Shown here one piece after another: positions 1-8,814 of a DNA stretch of 64,000 nucleotides (within the stretch, counting starts at the first letter, position 1; every line of letters starts with the position of its first letter). The position numbers and the translations under genes were made by a program. This stretch comes from CBDEFX01 sp965237635 (GTDB taxonomy: Bacteria; Chloroflexota; Dehalococcoidia; Lucifugimonadales; CAUZJF01): positions 806,001 to 870,000 of the forward strand of contig CBDEFX010000001.1 in NCBI GenBank assembly GCA_965237635.1, read 5' to 3'. The notes under the pieces are model-generated. The model made no database searches and was not told the DNA's origin. It was given only the letters and a program-made list of their open reading frames with translations.

Positions 1-2
1 AG

Positions 3-176
3 AGGGAGGGAAACTACGTCCTGACCCGTTTCGGGTCTGACCCGAGCACCATTGCCGAGCTCAACCGCAGCCTGAAGGCCGCCGATGATATTCTGAGGTT
101 TCTCGTGACTAAAGTGGAATTGCGGCCTGCTGTCCGGATGTCATCCAAGGAAGCCAAGGCGAAAGGAGCCGGTTGA
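3..176 (+). CDS. rpsF: 30S ribosomal protein S6, C-terminal part
   Basis: The reading frame enters from the window edge and ends at TGA 174-176. The visible 57 residues include GNYVLTRFGSDPSTIAELNR and a later DDILRFLVTKVE stretch, the usual C-terminal half of S6. S6 sits on the platform of the 30S subunit and pairs with S18. The order rpsF-ssb-rpsR that follows is the common bacterial arrangement and strongly supports the call. The N-terminal half lies outside the window. Confidence 0.9.
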   Translation, partial: REGNYVLTRFGSDPSTIAELNRSLKAADDILRFLVTKVELRPAVRMSSKEAKAKGAG

Positions 177-177
177 G

Positions 178-588
178 ATGGCGGGGATGAACAAGATGCT
201 GCTGATCGGCAACGTCGGCGCCGACCCGGAGATGCGATACACGCCTAACGGTAACCCGGTCACAACGTTCCGAGTGGCAACCAGCCGCAGGTACACGACC
301 GCCGAAGGTGAGCAGCGCGAGGAGACCGAATGGTTCAGGGTTTCCGCGTGGAACCGCCTGGCGGAGACCTGCAATCAGTATGTGACCAAGGGCATGAAGG
401 TATACGTCGAAGGAAGACTGAAGAGCGACGAGTGGGTAGGACAAGACGGCGAGAAGCGGTTCGGTATGGAGATAACCGCAAACGACGTGAGGTTCCTCGA
501 CCGGGCGCCCGGAGGTGAGCCAGCGGCTGAGGGTCAGCCGGCTGCCGTGGAGGCCGAGCCTAGCGATGCCGAAGACCTGCCCTGGTAG
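178..588 (+). CDS. ssb: single-stranded DNA-binding protein
   Basis: A 136-residue SSB that coats single-stranded DNA in replication, recombination and repair. Residues 4-110 form the OB fold: NKMLLIGNVGADPEMRYTPNG at the start, TEWFRVSAWNRLAE in the middle, GRLKSDEW later. An acidic spacer leads to the C-terminal tip DAEDLPW, the partner-docking tail; many SSBs end in DDIPF, so the final Trp is a variant. The gene starts one base after the rpsF stop, with AAAGGAG (162-168) as ribosome binding site. An internal ATG at 187 would give MNKMLLIG and is a possible alternative start. Confidence 0.96.
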   Translation: MAGMNKMLLIGNVGADPEMRYTPNGNPVTTFRVATSRRYTTAEGEQREETEWFRVSAWNRLAETCNQYVTKGMKVYVEGRLKSDEWVGQDGEKRFGMEITANDVRFLDRAPGGEPAAEGQPAAVEAEPSDAEDLPW

Positions 589-620
589 GACCTGACCTAA
601 AAGGAAAGAGGACTAAGAAA

Positions 621-908
621 GTGACGAGTCAACGCGGTTCGGGACCCAGTAGGGGCGGCGGATTTAGAAGAGGCAGACCTCGGTATTTCGCGCGGAGAAA
701 AGTCTGCGCATTCTGCGTCAACAAGATCAACTACATCGACTACAAGGACGTCTCGGTCCTGAGAAGGTATCTTTCCGACCAGGCCCGTATCGCGTCGAGA
801 CGCCAGTCCGGTTGCTGCTCCAAGCACCAGCGCGGCGTAGCTGCAGCAATCAAACGTGCGCGGCACCTCGCGATGCTGCCCGTCAGCCGCGTCCACCGCG
901 TGGACTAG
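621..908 (+). CDS. rpsR: 30S ribosomal protein S18
   Basis: A 95-residue S18 with GTG start at 621 behind an AAGGAAAGAGG ribosome site (601-611). The core IDYKDVSVLRRYLSD and the basic C-terminal half are diagnostic; S18 pairs with S6 on the 30S platform. It keeps the four-ligand zinc form: CAFC near residue 30 and CCSKH near residue 66. Many bacteria carry the zinc-free form instead. It closes the rpsF-ssb-rpsR operon. Confidence 0.95.
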   Translation: MTSQRGSGPSRGGGFRRGRPRYFARRKVCAFCVNKINYIDYKDVSVLRRYLSDQARIASRRQSGCCSKHQRGVAAAIKRARHLAMLPVSRVHRVD

Positions 909-1028
909 CTCCCGCCGGACCTCGTATAATCGCGGGCGTATCCGTCACCCCTCTTTCCACCCCTACGCGGACGGCCACTAGTCTGTAGTCAGTCCCAGGT
1001 ATCTCATCCGGGGTCCATCGGATCTTGA

Positions 1029-1047
1029 GCGTTCGCCTCACGAACGC
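1029..1047. promoter_or_regulatory. short inverted repeat upstream of a small gene
   Basis: GCGTTCG (1029-1035) and CGAACGC (1041-1047) form a perfect 7-bp inverted repeat around CCTCA, just ahead of the GTG at 1058. It could be an operator or a small hairpin in the leader. The 908-1058 gap otherwise holds nothing I recognise. Confidence 0.3.
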
Positions 1048-1057
1048 ATGATACTAT

Positions 1058-1537
1058 GTGGCCTGCCCTGGGAGTCCTTCGCTAGGCATCATGCAGTCAA
1101 CCAACCGACGACTCCGGCCTTCAATCATGCTGCCGGCCATTGCGGCCGGTGTCGTATTATTGAGCGCCGGGATGCTGGCGGCGGGCGCGGTGTGGCAAGA
1201 ACAAAGAGAGTCGAGCGGGTCGCCTGATCTCTCTAGCCTTGACGCGATCGCGTCGGCGCACTGGCACTCCTTGCTAGGCTGCTCCGCACTCAGGAGACTC
1301 GAGGGCGAGATGTCGACCTGGACAGAAGAGTCCGATATACCCGGGGAGGAATTCTTCCTTGCTCGGGCACAAGAGATCTACGAGAGCGACCAGCACACCA
1401 TTCTCAGCGCTCAGCCGGCCCTTCGAGACGCGTCTCTCGAGCTGATCGCGGCGGCAGCCCCCCTCGACACATTCGGGTTTACCCTGTCAAGGCTCAGGAT
1501 GGAGGAGGGGTGTAAGCAGAGGGGCTACTGGAAATGA
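1058..1537 (+). CDS. small membrane-anchored protein of unknown function
   Basis: Not recognised. The frame opens at GTG 1058, but ATG 1091 (MQSTNRRLRPSIM) is an equally good start and puts a basic stretch directly before a hydrophobic segment (MLPAIAAGVVLLSAGMLAAG). This predicts a single N-terminal membrane anchor or signal anchor with a soluble part of about 115 residues outside the cytoplasm. The soluble part has two cysteines (LLGCSALRR and EEGCKQRG) that could pair. It ends 25 bases before the hom start, so it may be cotranscribed with hom. Function unknown. Confidence 0.55.
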   Translation: MACPGSPSLGIMQSTNRRLRPSIMLPAIAAGVVLLSAGMLAAGAVWQEQRESSGSPDLSSLDAIASAHWHSLLGCSALRRLEGEMSTWTEESDIPGEEFFLARAQEIYESDQHTILSAQPALRDASLELIAAAAPLDTFGFTLSRLRMEEGCKQRGYWK

Positions 1538-1562
1538 TCCGTTGGATATCCAGGAGAGTTCG

Positions 1563-2888
1563 GTGACGGACGAGACGAAAAGAGCAAACGAGCCAGCGGC
1601 CATCGGGATCGGGCTGTTGGGTATGGGGGTGGTTGGCTCCGGCGTAGCCAGGGTCCTATTCGAAAAGGGGGGCCTGCTGGCTGGCATCGTTGGTCGTCCC
1701 CTCTCGCTGAAGGGGGTCCTGCTGCGAGACCCAGGCAAGACACGCTCTTTCGATGTCCCTGCTGATCTGATCACGACCGATGTCCAGGCCATCATCGACA
1801 ACCCCGACATTGACATCGTCGTCGAGGCGATGGGCGGTCAGGACCCCGCGCTCGACTACATCGTCAGGAGCATCGAGTTGGGTAAACACCTGGCGACCGC
1901 CAACAAGGAGGTCATGGCCCGCCATGGACCGGACATCCTGGCCCTAGCACGGGAGAAGGGCGTCCATGTGCTGTTCGAGGCCAGCGTCGCCGGCGGCACT
2001 CCGATAATCGCCCCTTTGCTCAGGGACCTACTGGCAAACGACGTTATCGCCATCCACGCCATCATCAACGGCACGACGAACTACATCCTGACAAAGATGG
2101 ACCAGGAAGGCGTCGACTTCGAGGTGGCGTTGAGGGAGGCCCAGGATCTCGGATATGCCGAAGCCGACCCGGCCGACGACGTGGAGGGCACCGATGCCGC
2201 CTACAAGCTGGCGATCCTGTCGACGTTGGCCTTCCGCACCAGGGTAAGCGATACCGACGTGCACCGAGAAGGGATTACCCGGCTGAGGGCACGCGACTTC
2301 CTATACGCACGGGAGCTCGGATACACCGTGAAGCTCATGGCGATCGCCAGGAAGATGGACGCGTCCATCCAGGCCAGAGTCCATCCCGTCTTCGTGCCAG
2401 CCGAGCAGCTGATAGCCAAGGTGGACGGCGTGTTGAACGCCGTGGAGATCGAGACCGACCTCGCCGGTCGCGTCTTGTTTCATGGCCGAGGGGCCGGCGC
2501 ACTGCCGACCAGTAGCGCGCTGGTAGCGGATATCGTCGATATCTCCCGCAACATCGTCGGCAACGTGACGCCACTCAGGTCTTTCAAGTTGGACAAGGGT
2601 GTGGCGGTAGCGCCCATGGCGGAGCTCGAAACGAAGTACTACCTGCGCTTAAGTGTGGCAGACCGCCCCGGTGTACTGGCGCAGATCGCGAGAATCCTAG
2701 GCGACCTCGGGATCAGCATAGATTCGGTCATACAAAAGGCGAAGGACGAGGTGGCCCGGCAGGCCGAGCTCGTGCTCATGACCCAGAGCGCCAAAGAGGC
2801 GTCGATGCAACAAGCGCTTCAGATGCTACAAGACCTGGAGGCGGTCGTTGAGATCGGCAACATGGTGCGCGTTGAGGACTTGGACTAG
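1563..2888 (+). CDS. hom: homoserine dehydrogenase with C-terminal ACT domain
   Basis: Reduces aspartate semialdehyde to homoserine with NAD(P)H, the branch to threonine and methionine. About 441 residues. The N-terminal Rossmann motif is GLLGMGVVGSGVARVL, followed by VEAMGG, ATANKEVMARHG and FEASVAGGTPII, the family signature. NGTTNYILTKM and GYAEADPADDVEGTDAAYK mark the substrate-binding and dimer region. The C-terminal 75 residues (LRLSVADRPGVLAQIARIL) are an ACT domain, usually the site of threonine feedback. The frame is open from TTG 1542, but GTG 1563 has GGAG at 1553-1556 with good spacing and is preferred. Confidence 0.95.
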   Translation: MTDETKRANEPAAIGIGLLGMGVVGSGVARVLFEKGGLLAGIVGRPLSLKGVLLRDPGKTRSFDVPADLITTDVQAIIDNPDIDIVVEAMGGQDPALDYIVRSIELGKHLATANKEVMARHGPDILALAREKGVHVLFEASVAGGTPIIAPLLRDLLANDVIAIHAIINGTTNYILTKMDQEGVDFEVALREAQDLGYAEADPADDVEGTDAAYKLAILSTLAFRTRVSDTDVHREGITRLRARDFLYARELGYTVKLMAIARKMDASIQARVHPVFVPAEQLIAKVDGVLNAVEIETDLAGRVLFHGRGAGALPTSSALVADIVDISRNIVGNVTPLRSFKLDKGVAVAPMAELETKYYLRLSVADRPGVLAQIARILGDLGISIDSVIQKAKDEVARQAELVLMTQSAKEASMQQALQMLQDLEAVVEIGNMVRVEDLD

Positions 2889-2894
2889 CGATCG

Positions 2895-4067
2895 CTACCC
2901 GCGGTTGCCACCGTAGGTTGAGTCGAGAGGAGCGCCTTCGTCGAATCGAGACGCCTGCAGCGGTGAGATGTCGACCGTGGTCACCCTGCCGTCGACGATG
3001 AGCTCCGCCAGGCACAGGCCTATTGCAGGGGCCAGCTTGAATGAGTGGCCGCTTCCGCCCACGGCCAGATAGATCCCATCCAGGCCAGGCGCCTGGTCCA
3101 CGATCATATTCCAGTCGGGCGTTATCGTGTAGAGCCCCGCCCAGCTGGCTACGACCTCGGCCTTCTCCATGGCAGGGAAGCGGTGGGCCAGCAGCCTGCT
3201 CGTCTCTCGGACGAACTCAGCATCGGCCTCGCGGCTGTAGCTGTCGGGGTCTGCCGGGTCGTTGGGTTTCGGGTGCCCGGTTCCCACCAGCAGCGTTCCG
3301 CCCGGCTCGGGCCGGTAGTAGGTCCGGTCCACCATGTTAGAGACCACCATACCGGCGGCGGTCACCCCTGCGGGCGGCCTCACGACTATATCCTGTTCCC
3401 GGGATATCTCTAGCGGCAGGTCAAGGCCGACCCACTCCCCGACCCGGCGGGCCCAGGGCCCAGCCGCGTTCACCACCACCTCGGTCTCGATCTCGCCCTT
3501 CGGCGTCGAGACCCTTCGGACCCGCCCCCTAACTCCCTCGATTCCCGTGGCGGGCGTGCTCGTATGGACCTCGGCGCCCCTCTTCCTGGCGCTGCATGCG
3601 AATGCGTTGGCCATCGCGCGGGCATCGGCGTACCCGGAATCCGGCTCGTAGGCCACGCGGCCAATGCCCGCTACGTTCAGACCAGGCAACTGCCTGGCCG
3701 CCTCTTCAACCGATACCGCCTGGGTCCGCACTCCCAGCCGTCTCAGGCGCTCCATGTTCTCGTCGAACACCGCCGAGGCCTCGGGCGGCACCAGGAACAG
3801 CCAGCCGGTCTTGGTGAACACTTTCGTCCCGTCTAACTCGTCCGGGAAGCCCTCGAACAGCTCCAGGCTCTTTTTCACCAGCCGAATGCTTACCTCGTTC
3901 GAGTAGTGCTGGCGGACGATGGCCGCCGAGTCGCCGGTGGAGCCCGAAGCGAGGTTGCCCCGCTCCAGCAGGACGACATCCGTCAAGCCCTTGTTGGTCA
4001 GGTGGTACAGCAGGCTCGTGCCCACCGCCCCACCTCCGATGATCACCGCGTCAGCGGTTTTCTTCAT
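2895..4067 (-). CDS. FAD-dependent oxidoreductase, sarcosine oxidase beta-like (DAO family)
   Basis: A 390-residue flavoprotein of the D-amino-acid oxidase/sarcosine oxidase fold. The ADP-binding motif VIIGGGAVGTSLLYHL is at residues 8-23, LLERGNLASGSTGDSAA follows, and the C-terminal FAD signature GGSGHSFKLAPAIG is near residue 335. These enzymes oxidise N-methyl or secondary amines such as sarcosine. The substrate cannot be read from sequence. GGAG lies 9 bases before the ATG. It converges on hom with six bases between the stops and lies downstream of the hydantoinase-type operon on the same strand, suggesting a shared role in nitrogen compound breakdown. Confidence 0.8.
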   Translation of the reverse strand: MKKTADAVIIGGGAVGTSLLYHLTNKGLTDVVLLERGNLASGSTGDSAAIVRQHYSNEVSIRLVKKSLELFEGFPDELDGTKVFTKTGWLFLVPPEASAVFDENMERLRRLGVRTQAVSVEEAARQLPGLNVAGIGRVAYEPDSGYADARAMANAFACSARKRGAEVHTSTPATGIEGVRGRVRRVSTPKGEIETEVVVNAAGPWARRVGEWVGLDLPLEISREQDIVVRPPAGVTAAGMVVSNMVDRTYYRPEPGGTLLVGTGHPKPNDPADPDSYSREADAEFVRETSRLLAHRFPAMEKAEVVASWAGLYTITPDWNMIVDQAPGLDGIYLAVGGSGHSFKLAPAIGLCLAELIVDGRVTTVDISPLQASRFDEGAPLDSTYGGNRG

Positions 4068-4087
4068 GTTTACGCACTCCGCAGGAT

Positions 4088-4262
4088 GGGCTAGTCCTCG
4101 GGGCCCAGGAATCGGCGGCTACTCGGGATATCCGGGAGGTTGGACAGCCCCGCTCCGTATCCCCGAGTAGTCCCGATTCGGCATCGGGATATCGAGGGGT
4201 TCTTGCCCCGCGTACATCGGCTAAGTACCTGGGGTAACGTGGATGTCCCTCGATACGTTCCC
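4088..4262. repeat. intergenic palindromic repeat cluster
   Basis: The gap between the flavoprotein gene and the isomerase gene holds no gene. It carries GGCTACTCGGGATAT, its near-inverse ATCCCCGAGTAGTCC, and the palindrome TCCCGAT-TCGGC-ATCGGGA (4171-4189). The same palindrome recurs near 9621, 39824 and 42969. The arms could form hairpins in the transcript on either strand. Confidence 0.6.
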
Positions 4263-4985
4263 CTAATGGACCCGCAGAAGGGCCCCAAACCCTTCGAGGG
4301 CAGTGTCCACACCGGCCATGCGCAGAGCCCTCCAGGTCGTCGCCTGGCTGCTGGTGACGACCGGCTTGCCGGTCTGTGACTCCAGCTCCTCGATGATTTC
4401 GAGGGCCCTGACGTTGGCGCAGCTCAGGAAGGTGCCATCCGCGTCCGACAGGTCCAGCTGCGAAGCAAAATGATAGGACTCCTCAGGGAACACCGCACCG
4501 CGGTTAAGGTTGTCCTCGATGTCGCGGAACGCGAAGTCGGTTACCGAGACACCGTGCCAACCGAGGTAGTCGATCTCCCGCCGGGTGACCTCTTCGTCGT
4601 AGGGCGTGAGCATGGCTACGCGCCGCAGGCCGAGCGCCCTCATTGCCTCGACCACGGCCTCGCTCGTCGTCGTGATCTTCGCGCCGGGGATGAGGCGGCC
4701 GAGTGTGTCTTTGATCGCCTGGTTGCCGTCCTGCCCGTCCTTGAAACTGCCCGACGTGCACATGTAGACGGCCACGGCCGGCCGGGTGGTCGCCAGCTGC
4801 CTGGCGGCCAGCTCGATGCCCGCGTTCATCTCACCCAGCCCCTCCACGTCGGTCGTCTCGATGAGAAGGCGTGCAGGCATGCCGAGGACTCCCTCTAGCC
4901 CGGCCGTCATTCTGGCAAACTCCGGCTCGAAGACAGTGCAGGACGACGGCAGCATGAAGGCGATCTTGGCCCTCGACCCATACAC
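4263..4985 (-). CDS. maleate isomerase / arylmalonate decarboxylase family protein
   Basis: About 240 residues of the Asp/Glu racemase superfamily, AMDase/maleate cis-trans isomerase branch. It shows MLPSSCTVFEPEF near the start, VYMCTSGSFKDG with the first active-site Cys, and FLSCANVRALEIIEELE with the second, then GKPVVTSSQATTWRALR. Paired cysteines perform proton transfer in this family. The frame stays open far upstream into hyuB, but GTG 4985 follows the hyuB stop by five bases, has a GGGAG-type ribosome site and matches the family N-terminus. As last gene of the SDR-hyuA-hyuB run it may racemise or isomerise the pathway product. Confidence 0.8.
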   Translation of the reverse strand: MYGSRAKIAFMLPSSCTVFEPEFARMTAGLEGVLGMPARLLIETTDVEGLGEMNAGIELAARQLATTRPAVAVYMCTSGSFKDGQDGNQAIKDTLGRLIPGAKITTTSEAVVEAMRALGLRRVAMLTPYDEEVTRREIDYLGWHGVSVTDFAFRDIEDNLNRGAVFPEESYHFASQLDLSDADGTFLSCANVRALEIIEELESQTGKPVVTSSQATTWRALRMAGVDTALEGFGALLRVH

Positions 4986-4990
4986 TCTCG

Positions 4991-6733
4991 TTACTCCCCC
5001 CTGAGCCTCGTGGTGGCCTCGCGGTCGACCTCTAGGCTGCCAGGCTTCAGGGCCACCCGGTAGACCTCTTTCGCCCGCTCCCGCGACACGAGCCCCTCCA
5101 CCACGTCCGAGCGCACCGCCTCGGGGTCGCGGGTTCTCGGGTCTCCCCATCCGCCACCCCCGGGCGTCTCGGTCACGATGACGCGTCCCGATTCGACGGT
5201 GGTCGTAACCTTGGAGGGGAGAGGAGCGGTGTTCCCGTCGGGCTCTACGACCGCGGACCGTGAAGGCGATGCGGGCAGGCCGTCGAAGAGTCCCCAAGGC
5301 GCCACTTTCGCCCGGTCCGAGCTCAGCGTGAGCTTCACATCCGCGCCCAGGACTCTCAGGACCCGTGTCAGCCCCACCCCTCCCCTGTGTCGCCCAGCCC
5401 CCTCCGAGTCGGGCAGCAGCCCGTACCGCTCCACCAGGAGGGGGTAGGCCGCCTCGATGGCCTCCACCGGCGCGTTGCGGGTGTTTGTCATGTGGTTCTG
5501 GATAGCATCCATCCCGTCCAGGTCGTGCATGGCGCCCTGGCCCCCAGCATACGTCTCGATGTAGTTATATAGCACGCCGCTTCGCGGGTCGACTCCTCCG
5601 ATGTTCAGCAGGTTCATCGTCCCGGCGCACGCGGCCTGCACCCTCTCTGGGACTGCCTGAGACAGGGCCCCCAGCAGCACGTCGGTGATCCGCTGAGTCG
5701 TGATGATGTTGGCGTTGCAGACCGCCTGCGGGTACACAGCGGACAGCACACTGCCCTCACGTACGACGACATCGAAGGGCTTGTAGGCACCGGCGTTTGC
5801 GGGCAGCTCGGGGTCCAGGACCGCCTTGAACACGTAGTAAACGCAGGCGGCGACAGACGGCCATCGACAGTTTATCGGCCCCTTGGCCACATCGTCGGTA
5901 GCAGAGAAGTCGGCGCGCACCGAGTCGCCCTTGGTCTCCAGGTTGACGCGCACCGTGTAGGTCCGGTCGCTGATCCCATCCCCCTCGATCACGTCTTCGT
6001 AGGTGTATTCGCCTTGCGGTATCTTGGCGAGGGCCGCTCGCATCCGCCGCTCCGAGTAACGGATCATCTCATCCAGGTACCTTTCGATCGTGTCGGTCTG
6101 GTACTTGTCCACTAGCTCGCCGAGCCGGCGGGCCCCGGTGTTGTTGGCGGCGTACTGCGCGAGAAGGTCCCCTCGGACCTCCGCCGGGGGCCTGACGTTC
6201 TGGGAGATGAGCGACCACAGCTCAGGCTCCAGCTCGCCCCCTCGAAACAGTCGCACCGGGGGTATCTGAAGGCCCTCTTGGAAGATCTCCTCGACTCCAA
6301 ATGGCATCGACCCGGGCGCGAACCCACCCACATCCACGTGGTGTGCCTGGTTCGCTGCAAGGGCAATCATCTTGCCGTCGTAGAAGACCGGGGATATCAG
6401 GCAGAGGTCGTTGAGGTGGCCCGGCCCCGCGGGGTACGGCATGTTCATGGCGATCGCGTCCCCTGGCCCGAGGTCGTCGAACGGGTACGCCTCCATAGTC
6501 GAACGAACGGCCGACTGCATCGTACCCAGGTGAAGCGGCGTGCCGATCTCGCTCTGGGCCACGACTACCACGTCCCCCCTTGCGGTGTATATGGCGCACG
6601 ACGCATCGCGGCGGTCCTTGATATTGGTGGAGTAGCTGGCGTTGACGAGCGCAACGATCATCTCCTCCGCGATGGAATAGAAGGCGTTGCGCATCACCTC
6701 CAGGGTTATAGGGTCGACCGCGGCCTGAGTCAT
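4991..6733 (-). CDS. hyuB: hydantoinase B / N-methylhydantoinase-type subunit
   Basis: A 580-residue HyuB-family subunit, partner of the adjacent HyuA in ATP-dependent hydantoinase, oxoprolinase and acetone/acetophenone carboxylase-type complexes. Family marks are DPITLEVMRNAFYSIAEEM at the N-terminus, NDLCLISPVFYDG, GDLLAQYAANNTGARRL and the Gly-rich end ETPGGGGWGDP. The length is normal. It starts two bases after the hyuA stop, so the two are translationally coupled. The exact substrate cannot be assigned: hydantoins, 5-oxoproline and lactams are all handled by this family. Confidence 0.88.
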   Translation of the reverse strand: MTQAAVDPITLEVMRNAFYSIAEEMIVALVNASYSTNIKDRRDASCAIYTARGDVVVVAQSEIGTPLHLGTMQSAVRSTMEAYPFDDLGPGDAIAMNMPYPAGPGHLNDLCLISPVFYDGKMIALAANQAHHVDVGGFAPGSMPFGVEEIFQEGLQIPPVRLFRGGELEPELWSLISQNVRPPAEVRGDLLAQYAANNTGARRLGELVDKYQTDTIERYLDEMIRYSERRMRAALAKIPQGEYTYEDVIEGDGISDRTYTVRVNLETKGDSVRADFSATDDVAKGPINCRWPSVAACVYYVFKAVLDPELPANAGAYKPFDVVVREGSVLSAVYPQAVCNANIITTQRITDVLLGALSQAVPERVQAACAGTMNLLNIGGVDPRSGVLYNYIETYAGGQGAMHDLDGMDAIQNHMTNTRNAPVEAIEAAYPLLVERYGLLPDSEGAGRHRGGVGLTRVLRVLGADVKLTLSSDRAKVAPWGLFDGLPASPSRSAVVEPDGNTAPLPSKVTTTVESGRVIVTETPGGGGWGDPRTRDPEAVRSDVVEGLVSRERAKEVYRVALKPGSLEVDREATTRLRGE

Positions 6734-6735
6734 GG

Positions 6736-8784
6736 CTATTCCCGCTCCAGGATAAGGTTGCCGAGCGCATCGACCGAGGCCCGTTGGCCGGGCCAGACCA
6801 CCGTCGTCGAGTCAAGCTGCTCGACTATCGCGGGCCCGCTGAAAACGTTACCTTGTCCAAGCCGGTCCCGGTCGTAGATGTCGGAGTTCATCGGTTCATT
6901 TCGGAAGTAGACTTGCCGTTGGCCCGTGAGGGCCGTGCGGGCGTCTGCTGAGCGTCCCGCCGCCGCTTCCAGCTTGGGCCTCGGCAGCTCCGTTAGGGCA
7001 GTGACTCTCAGGTTGACGATCTCCATCGGGTTCTCCCTGCGAGCGTAGCCGTAGAGGCGATCGTGCTCGTCGTGGAATCGCTCGTAGACCTGGCCAAGCT
7101 CAGTCGCGTCAAGCCGGTCCGCCGCCACCGGCACCTCCAGCTCGAAGCCCTGCCCAAGATAACGCACATCCGCCATTCGGACCAGGGTGACGGCGTCTCG
7201 TGCCATCCCTTCTCGCCGCATCCACTCGATGGCCTCGTCCTCCATTTCGGAGTAGAGAGCACTCAGCTCTTCAGGCTCCACTACGTCCGAGGACCGCAGC
7301 ACCGTCCTCACCAGGTCTGTGCGCAGATCGGCCATAAGTAGCCCGAGGGCCGAGGTGACGCCCGGCGCAATAGGGACCAGGACACGGGGGATGTCCAACT
7401 CGTCGGCAAGCTCTGCAGCGTGCAGGGGCCCGGCCCCTCCGAAGGCCACTAAGCAGAATTCACGAGGGTCGTACCCCTTCGCGACGGACACCACCCTGAT
7501 GCCCTTGATCATACCCGCATTGACCACGCGAACGATGCCCTCGGCCGCCTCCTCAACACTCATATTCAACGGCCCGGCGATACGGTCGTGGACTGCCTGC
7601 AGGGCCTTGTCCGCATCCAGGGCCAGGCGGCCGGCTAGAAAGGACTCGGGGCTTGACCTGCCCAGTACCAGGTTTGCGTCGGTAACGGTGGGCTCTTCGC
7701 CCCCGCGACCATAGCAGGCCGGACCAGGCTCGGCGCCCGCGCTTTGCGGCCCTACCCGCAGCGCTCCGCCCGGGTCGATCCAGGCGATGCTGCCGCCACC
7801 TGCACCCAGGGTATGGATGTCGACCATCGGCACTTTCACGGGCAGGCGGTCGATCTCGCTGTCGCGGGTGCGGCGGACCTCGCCCTTATAACACAGGCTG
7901 ACGTCGAAGCTGGTGCCTCCCATGTCGACCGAGATACTGTTGGGCTGTGCGGCCTGGTTGGCGATGGCCACGCTGCCGATGACCCCGGCGGCCGGCCCGG
8001 ACAGGATCGTGTGCACCGGCTTCTCAGTGGCGACTTCCGCGCTCATGGTGCCGCCGTTGGACTGCATGACGTGCACTTCGGAACCGATGCCGGCGTCGGC
8101 TATGCTGCGCCTCAGCTCACCAAGGTAGCGGCCCATGACCGGGGCCACGTATGCATTGATCACAGTGGTGCTCATGCGCTCGTACTCTCTGAACTCCGGG
8201 ATCACGTCATACGAGAGCGACACCGCCGCATCCGGCAGGGCCTTGCGCAAAGCGGCCGCGACCGCCTGCTCGTGGGATGGATTGGCATAGGAGTGCAATA
8301 GACAGACTGCCACCGACTCCACGCCCAGGTCCTTCAGCCGCCTTGCTACGTCCTCGAGGGCGCCGTCCTTTAGCGGTCGCAACACCTCACCTGTATGCAG
8401 AACGCGTTCCGGGACCTCGGACCGCAGGCGCCTGGGCACAAGGGGCGGTGGTCTCTGCATCCGCCAGTCATAGAGGGATGGCCTGTCCTGGCGCCCGATC
8501 TGCAGGACGTCGCGAAAGCCTTCCGTGACGACGAGGGCGGTGAGGGCCCCTTTACGCTCCAGAAGCGTGTTGGTGGCGACGGTCGTACCGTGGATGAAAA
8601 ACTTGATCGCCTCTGCGGAAACGTTCAGACGCTCAATGAGCTGATTGACGCCTTCGGCAACGCCAAGGGCCTGGTTGGCCGGCGTTGTGGGAGTCTTTCC
8701 GAACTCGAGCCGGTCGGTCTCGGTGTCGTGCAGAACTAGGTCGGTGAAGGTGCCCCCAACGTCGACGCCGAGGCGATAGGTCAT
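6736..8784 (-). CDS. hyuA: hydantoinase A / oxoprolinase-type ATPase subunit
   Basis: A 682-residue HyuA-family subunit. The N-terminus YRLGVDVGGTFTDLVLHD is the actin-like ATPase phosphate loop. FIHGTTVATNTLLERKGA, ILSGPAAGVIGS, SVDMGGTSFDVSL and VAFGGAGPLHAAELA are the other conserved blocks. It uses ATP to activate a cyclic amide or ketone for the HyuB partner. ATG 8784 has AGGA seven bases upstream. The gene follows the SDR gene by 30 bases in the same operon. Confidence 0.9.
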   Translation of the reverse strand: MTYRLGVDVGGTFTDLVLHDTETDRLEFGKTPTTPANQALGVAEGVNQLIERLNVSAEAIKFFIHGTTVATNTLLERKGALTALVVTEGFRDVLQIGRQDRPSLYDWRMQRPPPLVPRRLRSEVPERVLHTGEVLRPLKDGALEDVARRLKDLGVESVAVCLLHSYANPSHEQAVAAALRKALPDAAVSLSYDVIPEFREYERMSTTVINAYVAPVMGRYLGELRRSIADAGIGSEVHVMQSNGGTMSAEVATEKPVHTILSGPAAGVIGSVAIANQAAQPNSISVDMGGTSFDVSLCYKGEVRRTRDSEIDRLPVKVPMVDIHTLGAGGGSIAWIDPGGALRVGPQSAGAEPGPACYGRGGEEPTVTDANLVLGRSSPESFLAGRLALDADKALQAVHDRIAGPLNMSVEEAAEGIVRVVNAGMIKGIRVVSVAKGYDPREFCLVAFGGAGPLHAAELADELDIPRVLVPIAPGVTSALGLLMADLRTDLVRTVLRSSDVVEPEELSALYSEMEDEAIEWMRREGMARDAVTLVRMADVRYLGQGFELEVPVAADRLDATELGQVYERFHDEHDRLYGYARRENPMEIVNLRVTALTELPRPKLEAAAGRSADARTALTGQRQVYFRNEPMNSDIYDRDRLGQGNVFSGPAIVEQLDSTTVVWPGQRASVDALGNLILERE

Positions 8785-8814
8785 GACATGTCCTGCTCGC
8801 AGGTCGTGATTGGC

